The notes below the pieces were generated by a model. That model saw only the letters and a program-made list of their open reading frames with translations. It did no database searches and had not been told where the DNA came from. Positions 28,263 to 36,876 of a stretch of 64,000 nucleotides of DNA are shown one piece after another (within the stretch, counting starts at the first letter, position 1; each line of letters starts with the position of its first letter). The DNA lies in assembly GCF_014203795.1 (NCBI RefSeq), contig NZ_JACHJU010000006.1, positions 124,001 through 188,000 on the forward strand, in the 5' to 3' direction. Both the position numbers and the translations under genes were made by a program. The stretch is from Streptosporangium album (GTDB lineage: Bacteria > Actinomycetota > Actinomycetes > Streptosporangiales > Streptosporangiaceae).

Positions 28263-29441
28263 ATGCCTCGACGTCCCGCTACCGCGCTTGCCACCAGCGG
28301 TGAGGTGCTCCGCCTCATCCGCACAGGTGAGGCTGCCACGCGCGCGGACATAGGGCGTGTCACCGGCCTGTCCCGGCCCGCCGTCTCGCTGCGGGTCACC
28401 GAGCTGCTGGACCGGGGCCTCATCATGGAGGACAGCGAGGGCCCCTCCACCGGCGGGCGGCCGCCCACCCGGCTGGTCTTCAACGCCTCCGGCGGCGTCG
28501 TGCCGGTCGCCTCGCTGGGCGCGAGCCGCGCGCAGATCGCCGTCTGCGACCTCGCGGGCCGTGAGCTGGCCCGGACGAGCCTGGGCGTCGACGTGGAGGA
28601 GGGACCTGACGTCGTCCTCCCCCTGGTCATGGACACCTGGAGCGAGCTGCTCGGCGACCGGCCGATCTCCCAGGTGCGCGGCGTCGGCCTGGGCGTCCCC
28701 GCGACGGTGGAGTTCGCGGCCGGCCGCACCGAGAGCGCCCGCATCATGGCGAGCTGGACCGGCGTCGCCATCCCGCCGATCATCGCCGAGCGCTTCCCCG
28801 TCCCCGTCTTCCTCGACAACGACGTGAACGTCATCGCGATCGGCGAGCACCGGGCCGTCTACGCCGGCGAGGCCGACGACCTGCTGTTCATCAAGGTCTC
28901 CACCCGGATCGGCTCCGGTGTCATCGCGGGCGGCGAGATCCTGCGCGGCGCGCTCGGCGCGGCCGGGGAGATCGGGCACATCCCGGTCCGCGACGGCGGG
29001 GGAGTGCTGTGCCGGTGCGGCAACATCGACTGCGTCGACTCGGTGGCCAGCGGCACCGCGATCCTGCGCGACCTGCGCGCCCGGGGGCGCGAGGTGAAGA
29101 CGCTGGACGACGTGGTGAGCCTGGTCCGGGCAGGTGACGCCGAGACCATGTCCGTGGTCCGCGACGCCGCGCGGATGCTCGGGGAGGTCGTCGCCAGCGC
29201 CGTCAACCTGCTCAACCCCTCCGTGGTCGTGCTGGGCGGCGACGTGGCCGAGACCTTCCAGCCCATGGTGTCCGGTGTGCGCGAGGTCGTCCACCGCCGT
29301 TCGACCGCTCTGTCCACCCGCAATCTGCGGATCGAACGGAGCCGCCTGGGCCCCGGCGCGGGCATCGTCGGCTGTGCCCACATGGTCCTCGACCACATCC
29401 TGTCGCCCGAGGCCGTCGACGCCCTTCCACGAGTGGGCTGA
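28263..29441 (+). CDS. ROK-family transcriptional regulator
   Basis: A 392-residue regulator with a winged helix (about residues 10-70; TRADIGRVTGLSRPAVSLRV) joined to a ROK sugar-kinase-like domain. The ROK cysteine signature CRCGNIDCVDSVASG binds zinc. The phosphate-binding motif LGVPATVEF and FLDNDVNVIAIGEH are present. STRIGSGVIAGGEI replaces the usual GTGIG signature, so sugar binding without phosphorylation is likely. Divergent from zwf-edd-glk-eda, it is the obvious glucose-responsive repressor of that operon. The start at 28263 is favoured by homology; no clear ribosome site precedes it, and GTG 28245 is an alternative. Confidence 0.92.
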   Translation: MPRRPATALATSGEVLRLIRTGEAATRADIGRVTGLSRPAVSLRVTELLDRGLIMEDSEGPSTGGRPPTRLVFNASGGVVPVASLGASRAQIAVCDLAGRELARTSLGVDVEEGPDVVLPLVMDTWSELLGDRPISQVRGVGLGVPATVEFAAGRTESARIMASWTGVAIPPIIAERFPVPVFLDNDVNVIAIGEHRAVYAGEADDLLFIKVSTRIGSGVIAGGEILRGALGAAGEIGHIPVRDGGGVLCRCGNIDCVDSVASGTAILRDLRARGREVKTLDDVVSLVRAGDAETMSVVRDAARMLGEVVASAVNLLNPSVVVLGGDVAETFQPMVSGVREVVHRRSTALSTRNLRIERSRLGPGAGIVGCAHMVLDHILSPEAVDALPRVG

Positions 29442-29453
29442 TCGCCGTACGCC

Positions 29454-29737
29454 TCAGCCCGCTTCGGTCGTGGTGCCACCGGGCGCCCGTGACTGGCGGC
29501 GCACGGCGAGCACGATGTCCGCGACCGCGACCGCGACCACGGCCGGCACGGCCATGACCACGGTGAGCCAGGTGAGGCCGGCCACGAAACCGAGCACGCC
29601 GATGCCGGCGATCGCCACCAGTGCGAACGACACGAGGCGGCCCCGGCCCATGCGCGGACCCGCTTCTCCGCCGCGTCTGCGTCCCACTGCCGGTCCCGGT
29701 CGGCGAGGGGGAGGTCCTGAAATCGTGTCACCGTCAT
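29454..29737 (-). CDS. Small membrane protein, apparently frameshifted
   Basis: From ATG 29737, eight bases after GGGAG, the frame reads MTVTRFQDLPLADRDRQWDA and DAAEKRVRAWAG, a natural cytosolic N-terminus, then becomes nonsense. The neighbouring frame continues with two TM helices (RLVSFALVAIAGIGVLGFVA and LTVVMAVPAVVAVAVADIVL) and a short basic tail. A one-base indel near 29640-29650, in a GGCC/GGGG run, would join them into a protein of about 94 residues. Alternatively an ATG at 29652 starts a two-helix protein alone. Convergent with the ROK regulator. Function unknown. Confidence 0.6.
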
Positions 29738-29874
29738 GGTCGTTCTCCCTGGGAGCCGAGGTGGTCCAGGAGGTTCCGTACCGGCTGCCGGGCTCCATGC
29801 CCGGTCGGCGACATATGTGCTCCTTGTGCTCTTCGTGCAGTGATACTTGGTGTCCTCAGCGGAGAGGGGTAAAC

Positions 29875-30540
29875 ATGGGCCTCGCGGCTCCGACGGTGAC
29901 GGCGGACGACATGCCCGTATGGGGCGGGAGACCTCCTTGGAAAGTGCTCCTCCTGTGCGGAGCCTCCGGGACGGGCAAGAGCCAGGTCAGCTATCCGCTG
30001 GCGCGGCACCACGGGATCCCGATCGTCGAGGTGGACGATCTCGTCGAGGCGCTGCAGGCCATGACCACACCCGAGCAGCAGCCACTCCTGCACCACTGGC
30101 GCACCCACCCCGAAGCCGCACGGCTGCCCCCGGACGACATCGCCGACCTGCAGATCGCCATCGCCGAGGCACTCGTCCCCGCCGTGGACGCGATCGTGGG
30201 CAACCATCTGGAGACCGACACCCCGGTGGTCATCGAGGGGGACTACCTGCTGCCCGCCCTCGCCGTACGGGACAGTTTCGCGGGCGTCCCCGCCGACGGC
30301 CGGGTCGCCGCCGTGGTCCTCCACGAGCCGGACGAGGCCCAGCTGGTGGAGAACTACCGGCGCCGCGAACCGGACCACGGCGAGCAGCTCCACCGCGCCC
30401 GGGTGAGCGCCCTGTACGGCGGACGCCTGGCCGCGCAGGCCGCCGAGGTGGGTGTCCCGGTGGTGACCGCACGCCCCTGGGACGACGTGCTCGGCCGGGT
30501 CGTCGCGGCACTCGGCGCCCGGGCGGTCTCCCCCTCCTGA
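29875..30540 (+). CDS. P-loop small-molecule kinase (2-phosphoglycerate-kinase-like)
   Basis: A 221-residue cytosolic protein. The P-loop is in VLLLCGASGTGKSQVSYPLA (GASGTGKS), followed by a HGIPIVEVDDLVEAL nucleotide-kinase-like second strand, and later VIEGDYLLPALAVRDSF and VVLHEPDEAQLVENYRRREP, consistent with a lid arginine pair. This resembles the 2-phosphoglycerate kinase/AAA_33 group, whose members phosphorylate small metabolites. ATG at 29875 has an excellent GGAGAGGGG site. It is monocistronic, with a TetR relic behind it. The substrate is unknown. Confidence 0.8.
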   Translation: MGLAAPTVTADDMPVWGGRPPWKVLLLCGASGTGKSQVSYPLARHHGIPIVEVDDLVEALQAMTTPEQQPLLHHWRTHPEAARLPPDDIADLQIAIAEALVPAVDAIVGNHLETDTPVVIEGDYLLPALAVRDSFAGVPADGRVAAVVLHEPDEAQLVENYRRREPDHGEQLHRARVSALYGGRLAAQAAEVGVPVVTARPWDDVLGRVVAALGARAVSPS

Positions 30541-30548
30541 GAGAAGCG

Positions 30549-30893
30549 GTGGGGTCCTCCCTGCTGACGCCGGCCGACGTGGCCGCGGCGGCCGGGGTGT
30601 CGACGGGCGCGCTCGTCCAGCGCTACGGCAGCAAGCGCGGCCTGCTCCTCGCCTTCCTCCACCTGGAGCTGGCCGACGACGAGTTCCGCGCGCTCCTGGG
30701 CGACCACATCCGCGGCGTCCGGGCCGAGCTGCTCGGCTACCTGGAGGCCGCCGTGGCGGGCGGTCACCTGGTGAGCACCGCCGACCTTGCCGCGCTGGCC
30801 TCGGCCGCCGACTCGATCCGCAACGGCACCCAGCTCACCTGGGCGATGACCCGGTCGGGCTCGCTCGCCGACGCGCTCCGCCGCGATCAACAT
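30549..30893 (+). pseudogene. TetR-family regulator remnant
   Basis: The frame reads LLTPADVAAAAGVSTGALVQ, then RYGSKRGLLLAFLHLELADD and a helical stretch to TWAMTRSGSLADALRRD, then loses coding character. This is the recognition half of a TetR helix-turn-helix plus parts of the ligand domain; the first HTH helix, much of the middle and the end are gone (about 115 codons instead of about 190). A GTG at 30549 could start it, but there is no ribosome site. It is probably a deletion product just left of an insertion sequence. Confidence 0.7.
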
Positions 30894-30945
30894 TCTCGCC
30901 GCCGGGCAGGCGGAGAGACTAAACGACTGTGGAGTGCGGGTAAGA

Positions 30946-30961
30946 CCGGAACATGTTCCGG
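30946..30961. repeat. Perfect 16-bp palindrome
   Basis: CCGGAACATGTTCCGG is fully self-complementary, with no spacer. It lies 68 bp before the left end of the IS1182-type element and just after the TetR relic, so it may be a leftover operator or a target hotspot. Confidence 0.5.
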
Positions 30962-31028
30962 CGCCGCGCGAAGAAGCAGTAACCCACCGGGAGCCGCACG
31001 CGCGGCAGACCGGAATCTCCGTTCTTTA

Positions 31029-32814
31029 GGACTCTGTTGGCCGATTCGAGTGGTGATCATCGTTTGACGTGGCACGGTGGAGGAACCCTCTTGCAGACAG
31101 TGTGTGGAGGAGGTTCTGCCATGTCTCTGCGTCCCCGTCCCGCTGGTGAGGTGCCGGAATCGACCGTCCGGGTAGCATGGGCGGCTTTCCCCAAGGGATG
31201 TCTGGCGATGCGGGTCCGTGATGAACTCGGTCCGTTCTTCGAAGACGAGCAGTTCGCCGAGGCGTTCCCTGCGCGGGGCGGACCTGGGCTGTCTCCCGGG
31301 ATACCGGCGCCGGTGTCGGTACTGCAGTTCGCCGAAGGGCTGAGCGATCGGCAAGCCGCCGACGCGGTGCGCGGGCGGATCGACTGGAAGTACGGCTTGG
31401 CCCTGGAGCTGACAGATCCGGGATTCGACTTCTCGGTGCTGAGTGAGTTTCGCGACCGCATCATCGCGCGCGGGATCGAGCAGAAGGTGCTGGATACGCT
31501 GCTGGAGCGGTGTTCGCAACTGGGGTTGTTGCGCGCCGGTGGCCGTCAGCGCACCGATTCCACCCATGTGCTGGCGGCCGTGCGGACGCTGAACCGGATG
31601 GAGTTCGTCGGCGAGACGCTGCGTTGTGCGCTGGAGGCGTTGGCCGCCGCGGCGCCCGGCTGGCTGGCTGGCCGAGGTGGTCTCGGCCGAGTGGATCGAA
31701 CGGCATGGGGCGCGGGTGGACGCCTATCGGTTCCCCAAGGGGGAAGATGCCCGGACCCGGTGGGCTCTAAGGGTCGAAACCGATGGGTTCGCCCTGCTGG
31801 AGGCGGTCTATGCGCCCGGCGCCCCGGCCTGGTTGCGGCAGATCCCGGCGGTTCAAGTGCTGCGCGTGGCCTGGGTGCAGCAGTATCACCGCGACGAGAA
31901 GGGGGTGCGCCGGCGGGAGGCGAAAGATCTCCCGCCGGGCAGAACCCGCCTGGCCTCGCCCTACGATCCACAGGCGCATTACGGCGTCAAACGCGGCTCG
32001 GGCTGGTGCGGCTACAAGGTCCACCTGAGCGAGACCTGTGACGAGGACGCCCCACATCTGATCACCAACGTGGCCACGACCAACGCCTGCACCGGCGATA
32101 TCGAGCTGACCGCACCGGTCTATGCCGCACTGGAGCGACGCGGGCCACGACCCGGCGAACACGCGGTCGATGCCGGATACACCAGTGCCGCGCTCATCGT
32201 TTCGGCCCACAGCGCCTACGGGATCGACCTGCTCGGGCCGGTCGGCATCGACACCACCGAACCGGGGCAGGCCCAGGCCGGGCTGACGCAGGGGGACTTC
32301 GCCATCGATTGGGACCGTCATCGGGTCACCTGCCCGCGTGGCGCGGTCAGTGTCTCCTGGTCTGATCAGCGCAAATCCAACGGAACCCCGATCACCCAGA
32401 TCCGTTTTTCCAACGACGACTGCGGTCCATGCCCGGTACGCCAGGCATGCACACGCGCTGCCCACGGCAAGTACGGCCGCACCCTGACCCTGTTACCCCA
32501 GCCTCTGCAACAGGTGCTGGAGCAGCGCCGATACGACCAGCAGACCCAGGAATGGAAGGACCGCTATGCCGTCCGGGCAGGGGTGGAAGGAACGATCTCC
32601 CAAGCTGTCCGGGCCACCCAGATCCGTCGGACTCGTTACCACGGCCTGCCCAAGACCGCGCTTGGGCACGTCTTCACCGCCACCGCGATCAACCTCATCC
32701 GCCTGGATGCCTGGTGGACCGGCACCACACGCGGCCGTACCCGCATCTCGCACCTGACCCGACTCGCCTGCGATCTCGGCCTGGCAGCCTGATGTCAATC
32801 GGCCAACAGAGTCC
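31029..32814 (+). mobile_element. IS1182-family insertion sequence
   Basis: A 1,786-bp element with perfect 18-bp terminal inverted repeats, GGACTCTGTTGGCCGATT at 31029-31046 and its complement at 32797-32814. The flanking bases TTTA and TTCA are similar but not an identical duplication. It holds one transposase gene split by a frameshift. It abuts the stop codon of the winged-helix gene at 32816 by one base. Confidence 0.9.
31121..32792 (+). pseudogene. IS1182-family transposase inactivated by a 4-bp repeat expansion
   Basis: ATG 31121 follows GGAGGAGG by seven bases. The first part reads through FPKGCLAMRVRDELGPFFED, VLQFAEGLSDRQAADAVRGR and RQRTDSTHVLAAVRTLNRME, the usual IS1182 N-terminal and catalytic segments. 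At 31658-31669 three GGCT units stand in a row; with two units the frame would continue as PGWLAEVVSAEWIERHG and on through YGVKRGSGWCGYKVHLSETC, HAVDAGYTSAALIV and the cysteine-rich CGPCPVRQACTRAA to the TGA at 32790. The extra unit causes a +1 shift. The repaired protein would have about 555 residues. Confidence 0.88.
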
Positions 32815-32815
32815 T

Positions 32816-33940
32816 TCAGGGCGGAGTGGATGTCAATTCGCCGACGCCCAGCGCGGCGCGGCGGGGGACCCGGAGGACTACCGGTGAGCCGTTGACCGCC
32901 GGCGGTGCGGGACGTCTCCTTCCTTCGGTGGCGGCGGTGCAGAAGGGGTGGCGGGGGTCGCGCCCGCAGCCGGGGCAGGCGGGGCAGGCGGTGCCGTCGG
33001 TGATGTCGGCGGCCAGTTTCCGGAGTGTGTCGTCGAAGCGGAGAAGGTGCTCGTAGTGCCCGAATGCCGGGTCGGTGACGAATTTGGCGCAGTAGTCGGC
33101 GATGGCCGCCGGAGCGTGGTGGACCAGGGCCTCTGAGATCCTTTTCAGCAGCCGGGAGCGCAGCCAGGCCGGAGCACAGCGGTAGTGGCCGGGCAGCAGG
33201 CCGAGCACGGTGGCGGCCATCCGGGTGAGTTCTTCGGGCCTCGCCGCAGGCGTCGTGGCGGCGCCTCGCGCGTTACGGTCCGCACGCTCGCCTGCGGCGA
33301 GAAGAGGAAGGGCTTTTCTGGTCTCCTCGGGGTGCTGGTCTTCTTGCCTGTCTGTTCTTCTTATGGGGGTGGGTTTCCCACTGGTGGTTTTCCCGTCGTA
33401 GGTCGTTACCTGCGGGTTTTCGGTGTTCGTGCTGGTCGGGGCCAGCGGCGGGTTTTCCGGCGCGGGTGAGGGCGGGACGGTCCCAGGGACAGGGACGGTG
33501 TCTTTGGTGGGGGTGGTGGTCTCCTCAGGGTGGGGCCGGGGTGCCCAGGGGTCGCACAGGATGTAGTCGACGACGCCGAGCCTGCCGTCGCGGCCTCGGT
33601 CGCGCTCGCGCACGAGGTAGCCGTAGCCCTCCAGCTCCCTGATGGCGGTCCGGGCCGCGTCGCGGCCGTCGGGGGCGGCGCAGACGATGGTCTTCTCCGA
33701 GACCCGGAAACCGGCCGCGTGGGAGGACAGCCAGCCCAGGAGGCCGCGTGCCTTCCATGACAGCCGCCCGTCGCGGAGCCACTGGTTGGAGATCCGGGTG
33801 AACCGGCTGGTGGGGGGCGTCGCGCGCCGGGCATGCCGTCCGCTCCCCGGAGCCGGGGGGACGGACCGGAGGCGCGTTCCGGCCGCCTGGCCGGAGGGGG
33901 TGTTTGAAACGGACGCGGGCGCGCCGGTACAGTCGGGCAT
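32816..33940 (-). CDS. Winged-helix protein resembling replication initiators of mobile elements
   Basis: A 374-residue protein. A winged-helix domain at about residues 45-130 (RFTRISNQWLRDGRLSWKAR, GLLGWLSSHAAGFRVSEKTI, AIRELEGYGYLVRERDRGRD) resembles the HTH domain of actinomycete plasmid or phage replication proteins. A long Pro/Thr-rich linker and a C-terminal helical part with a possible zinc site (CPACPGCGRDPRHPFC) follow. ATG 33940 is eight bases after AGGAGA. The stop codon lies one base beyond the IS1182-type element, so the last residues may have been altered by insertion. Confidence 0.75.
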   Translation of the reverse strand: MPDCTGAPASVSNTPSGQAAGTRLRSVPPAPGSGRHARRATPPTSRFTRISNQWLRDGRLSWKARGLLGWLSSHAAGFRVSEKTIVCAAPDGRDAARTAIRELEGYGYLVRERDRGRDGRLGVVDYILCDPWAPRPHPEETTTPTKDTVPVPGTVPPSPAPENPPLAPTSTNTENPQVTTYDGKTTSGKPTPIRRTDRQEDQHPEETRKALPLLAAGERADRNARGAATTPAARPEELTRMAATVLGLLPGHYRCAPAWLRSRLLKRISEALVHHAPAAIADYCAKFVTDPAFGHYEHLLRFDDTLRKLAADITDGTACPACPGCGRDPRHPFCTAATEGRRRPAPPAVNGSPVVLRVPRRAALGVGELTSTPP

Positions 33941-34637
33941 GGATCTTTCTCCTGGTGGTGCAGGGTGATTGATCAAGGCCTTGGGTCGGTGCGCTAACAC
34001 CGGCTCAGGGCCGTCTTTATTTGTCCGGGCGACTGCGTCGCCGACCTCACCCTTATGGGCTTCCGCGGTCGGGCCACAGCCGCTGCTCACGACGGCGGTC
34101 GCCGCCTTCTCGCTGTGAGGCACTTTCTACACCCGGAACGAACACTCCGGCATCCCGATCGCGCAATGACCGATTTGTCGTCTCGGAGAGATAAGTGAAA
34201 ACGTGCAGAGTGAATTATCGAGATCTTCGATCACGCCAGTTTCAGATCCTTTCTTCATCCTGCGCTGTCGGCCTGAAGGATGAGTATCGTCTTGGCGGGC
34301 TGACCGGTGCGAAGTGGGTGTCAACGTGTCTTCCTCAGCCTGGATCCACCGCGTGATTCCTGCTGATCATTGTCTGGTCCATTTTCTCCGCGAGGGCCGT
34401 TTCTCCTGACGAAGCGCTGTTTTCGGGTGTGGGAGAGCCGCCGTGCGCGGGTCGCGGCTTGTCCAGGTGTGCAGGGGCTCGGCGATGGGGGCTGGTGCGG
34501 GTGCGCGGGTGACTTCTGGGGTCGTGGCGGGGCGGTGACCGGGGAGTTCGGGCGGGTCAGGCCGCTCGGGCGGGCGGCGGGTCGTGGACGGGGTCGAAGG
34601 CGTTCAGCCACGCGTACTGCCAGTGCCAATGCTTGGG
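33941..34637. other. Promoter region and gene debris upstream of the winged-helix gene
   Basis: The first 380 bases include a stretch of clearly lower GC (34180-34280) suggestive of promoter DNA; a minus-strand 43-codon frame from ATG 34255 there has no family match. Bases 34559-34650 encode, on the minus strand, a plausible peptide end (KHWHWQYAWLNAFDPVHDPP then a stop), which enters the end of the IS701-like element and seems to be the tail of a gene cut by it. I see no complete gene. Confidence 0.35.
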
Positions 34638-35459
34638 TAGTACGGCAGCCGCCATTCGCTAGTTGAGCTGGGAGTATGCGGTGGTCAGGCGGGCGCGTCG
34701 GTGAACCCATCGGGCGCGGGCTTGGTGTCGGCGGCGCCATGCTGACCAGTAGGCCGTGCGGAACAACGAACGCGACGTTGTCGTGGCGGCGTTGGACAGG
34801 TGCTTGAGCTCGGCGATGGTCAGCGGGATCATGCCCGGGTCCTCGGGCGGCTGCTGGTCGGGACCGGCGGTGGCGATCCAGACCCAGGCGTAGGTGCGTT
34901 CGCCCTTGGAGCCGTCGCCGGCCGAGCGGATGGTCCACCTGCGTTTCTGCTTCAGGTGCTTGGCGACCACCTGCTCGCAGGTCAGGCGGGTGCCGCCGCC
35001 GAGGGTGAGGGTGAAGGAGGAGCGGACCCGCAGCACGTACGCCTGCCGGTGTTCCTCCAGGAAGGTGCGCAGTTGGGGGCAGGCGCCGTACACCTCGTCC
35101 CCGGCGCGGATGTAGGCCAGGTGGACGGTGTTGATGCCGTTGTCGATGCCACCCGCGCAGCGATGCTCCAGCCATTGCGTTTGTACAGGTCGGACATGAC
35201 CGCGCGGACGTACTTGACGGCCTGCAGGCGCGGCTCCATCCGTGCGAACACGGGTGCCGGCGCGGTCATCAGTTCGTTCAGTTCCGCTGGACACGCTCTG
35301 CCTCCACGATGAGCGCAGCAGCCGCTCCCGATCTTGTTCTTCTCACACAGACATGATCACGAGCGGCTGCTCTCGTTGGACCGGATTCCCATCACAAGAT
35401 CACATCGACCCAGGCGAGTATCTGGCCAGCTCACAAGGCGAATGGCGGCTGCCGTACTA
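34638..35459 (-). mobile_element. Internally deleted IS701-like element
   Basis: Positions 34638-34659 and 35438-35459 are perfect 22-bp inverted repeats, and similarity extends inward (GAGCTGG on both sides). They enclose 822 bp with transposase debris on the minus strand; IS701 elements are normally about 1.3-1.5 kb, so this copy has lost several hundred bases. Intact ends mean it could be mobilised in trans, like a MITE. It ends two bases before the stop codon of the MpaB-like gene. Confidence 0.82.
34659..35269 (-). pseudogene. IS701-family transposase remnants
   Basis: An N-terminal piece (RMEPRLQAVKYVRAVMSDLY, KRNGWSIAA) is followed, in another frame, by the middle of the enzyme: AYIRAGDEVYGACPQLRTFL, EEHRQAYVLRVRSSF, QVVAKHLKQKRRWTIRSAGD, YAWVWIATAGPDQ. 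The first catalytic region between them is deleted. The C-terminal WSAWRRRHQARARWVHRRAR matches typical ends. The order and spacing correspond to IS701/DDE_5 transposases, but the protein cannot be functional. Confidence 0.75.
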
Positions 35460-35460
35460 G

Positions 35461-36876
35461 CTAGGACAGGAGGGAGTTGTAGGCGACCGAGTGCTGCTGC
35501 CCAGACATAAAGGACAGGAACTGCCTGACGAAAGCGCTGCGCGAGTAGCTGTCGCCTCTGCCGGTCAGATCGCGGTGGAAGGCCGTGCGGAACAACGTCT
35601 GATACTCCTGGGCGTCGATCGTCTGGTCGTCGTCGACGTCGGTGACATCGAACAGCACATCGGCGATCTTGACCAGTCCGGAGCTGGGCAGAGAGGGAGC
35701 TGAGGCGGCGTATTCCTGGCGCGTGACGCGTCCGTCGCCGTCGGCGTCGAGATTGGTTTGCAACTCCCGCCACCAGGCGGCGTAGGCGTTGTAAAGCCGC
35801 TCCTCGTCCTGTTCATCCAGGTCGAGCCGAGTGGCGATCTCTCTGGCCATGGCGGCCAGGTCGGGCCAGGCGAGGTAGCCGTCGCCGGTCTGGTCCAGGA
35901 CCTCGGCGAAGAACTGGTCAGCCGAGCGTGTGGCTTGATTGACCTCGTCGGGAGCCGGGGTGATGAGTCTGAGCATGGCCGCGGCCTGGCCGGCCTTGCG
36001 GCGTACGTTCTCCCACGGTCCAGAACCACCGGCGTGGTCGGGATCCAGCAGGCTCATGAACGAGCCGACCTGCACCCAGCCGTTTGGAAGCAGGCGGGTG
36101 GCGAATCCGGCGGTCAGGTAGGCCCCGTGCATAAGTGCCCGCGCCCCTGGGAGGTCAGGCAGGGCGACACGTCGGCAGAAGGATTCCGGCAGCGACGCGA
36201 TGGTGACCGCGGCGGCCACAGGGCCTGCCACGGCCCGGCCTGCGGCCCACACCGCGGGATGGCTGCGCAGCAGGGGCGGCGCGGGCACATTGGCGAAGAG
36301 CCGGTAGAGGATGACGCGCACCGCTTCGGTGCTCTCCAGACGATGGTCGATCATGTCGTCGTAGTAGGGCCAGAACTCCTGCAACGTCGCAGGGAGCTGG
36401 TCGCTGTTGCCCTCGAGCAGGGCCAGCAACGTCCGGAACTCGGTGTAGAGCTGTTCCACCGCGGGCCCGTCCAGCGACTCACCGCCCAGCCGATACATCG
36501 TCACCGCCGACTCGAACAAGGTCGCCACCACCCAGGCGCGTGCTTCGGCGTCCATCGCGTCGTAGCGGCGGCCTTGCGGGTCGGTGCCCGAGATGCGTGC
36601 GTGCAGGCGGTTGAGGCGAGCTGCCTCCCGGCTGCGAACGTGCCGGTCCGGGTCGAGCATCCGCTGCGCGCTTACCACGGTGTTGCGCAGACGCCGCCAC
36701 GGATGCGTCACGAACGTCGAGTTTCCGATCAACGCCGTGCCGATCTGCGGGTGCGCGGCTTCCAGAACCGTGGCGCGGGTCACCGCAAGGCCCCAGCGTG
36801 CCTCGTTGACGAGGCGGCGCAGCATCGAGTTCGGCCCGAAGACGTCGACGGTCTCCTCTGCGGTGGTCTGATTCAT
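35461..36876 (-). CDS. MpaB/rubber-oxygenase-like protein with EF-hand domain
   Basis: A 471-residue fusion. Residues about 10-300 are a DUF2236/MpaB oxygenase domain (EAAHPQIGTALIGNSTFVTH, LHARISGTDPQGRRYDAMDA, EARAWVVATLFESAV), the family of haem proteins that includes fungal MpaB, which cleaves a farnesyl side chain, and latex-clearing protein. Residues about 315-450 hold EF-hands: loops D328-D339, D377-E388 and D413-E424 keep the calcium ligands, and a fourth is degenerate, as in calerythrin. No signal peptide. ATG 36876 follows GGGAGAG and overlaps the cis-prenyltransferase stop as ATGA, so the pair is tightly coupled. A polyprenyl substrate is therefore likely, but this is inference. 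Confidence 0.88.
   Translation of the reverse strand: MNQTTAEETVDVFGPNSMLRRLVNEARWGLAVTRATVLEAAHPQIGTALIGNSTFVTHPWRRLRNTVVSAQRMLDPDRHVRSREAARLNRLHARISGTDPQGRRYDAMDAEARAWVVATLFESAVTMYRLGGESLDGPAVEQLYTEFRTLLALLEGNSDQLPATLQEFWPYYDDMIDHRLESTEAVRVILYRLFANVPAPPLLRSHPAVWAAGRAVAGPVAAAVTIASLPESFCRRVALPDLPGARALMHGAYLTAGFATRLLPNGWVQVGSFMSLLDPDHAGGSGPWENVRRKAGQAAAMLRLITPAPDEVNQATRSADQFFAEVLDQTGDGYLAWPDLAAMAREIATRLDLDEQDEERLYNAYAAWWRELQTNLDADGDGRVTRQEYAASAPSLPSSGLVKIADVLFDVTDVDDDQTIDAQEYQTLFRTAFHRDLTGRGDSYSRSAFVRQFLSFMSGQQHSVAYNSLLS

Noticed and set aside
34127-34324. 65-codon minus-strand frame
   Set aside because: Only a short AT-rich leader-like frame without domain or homologue that I recognise; probably promoter DNA.
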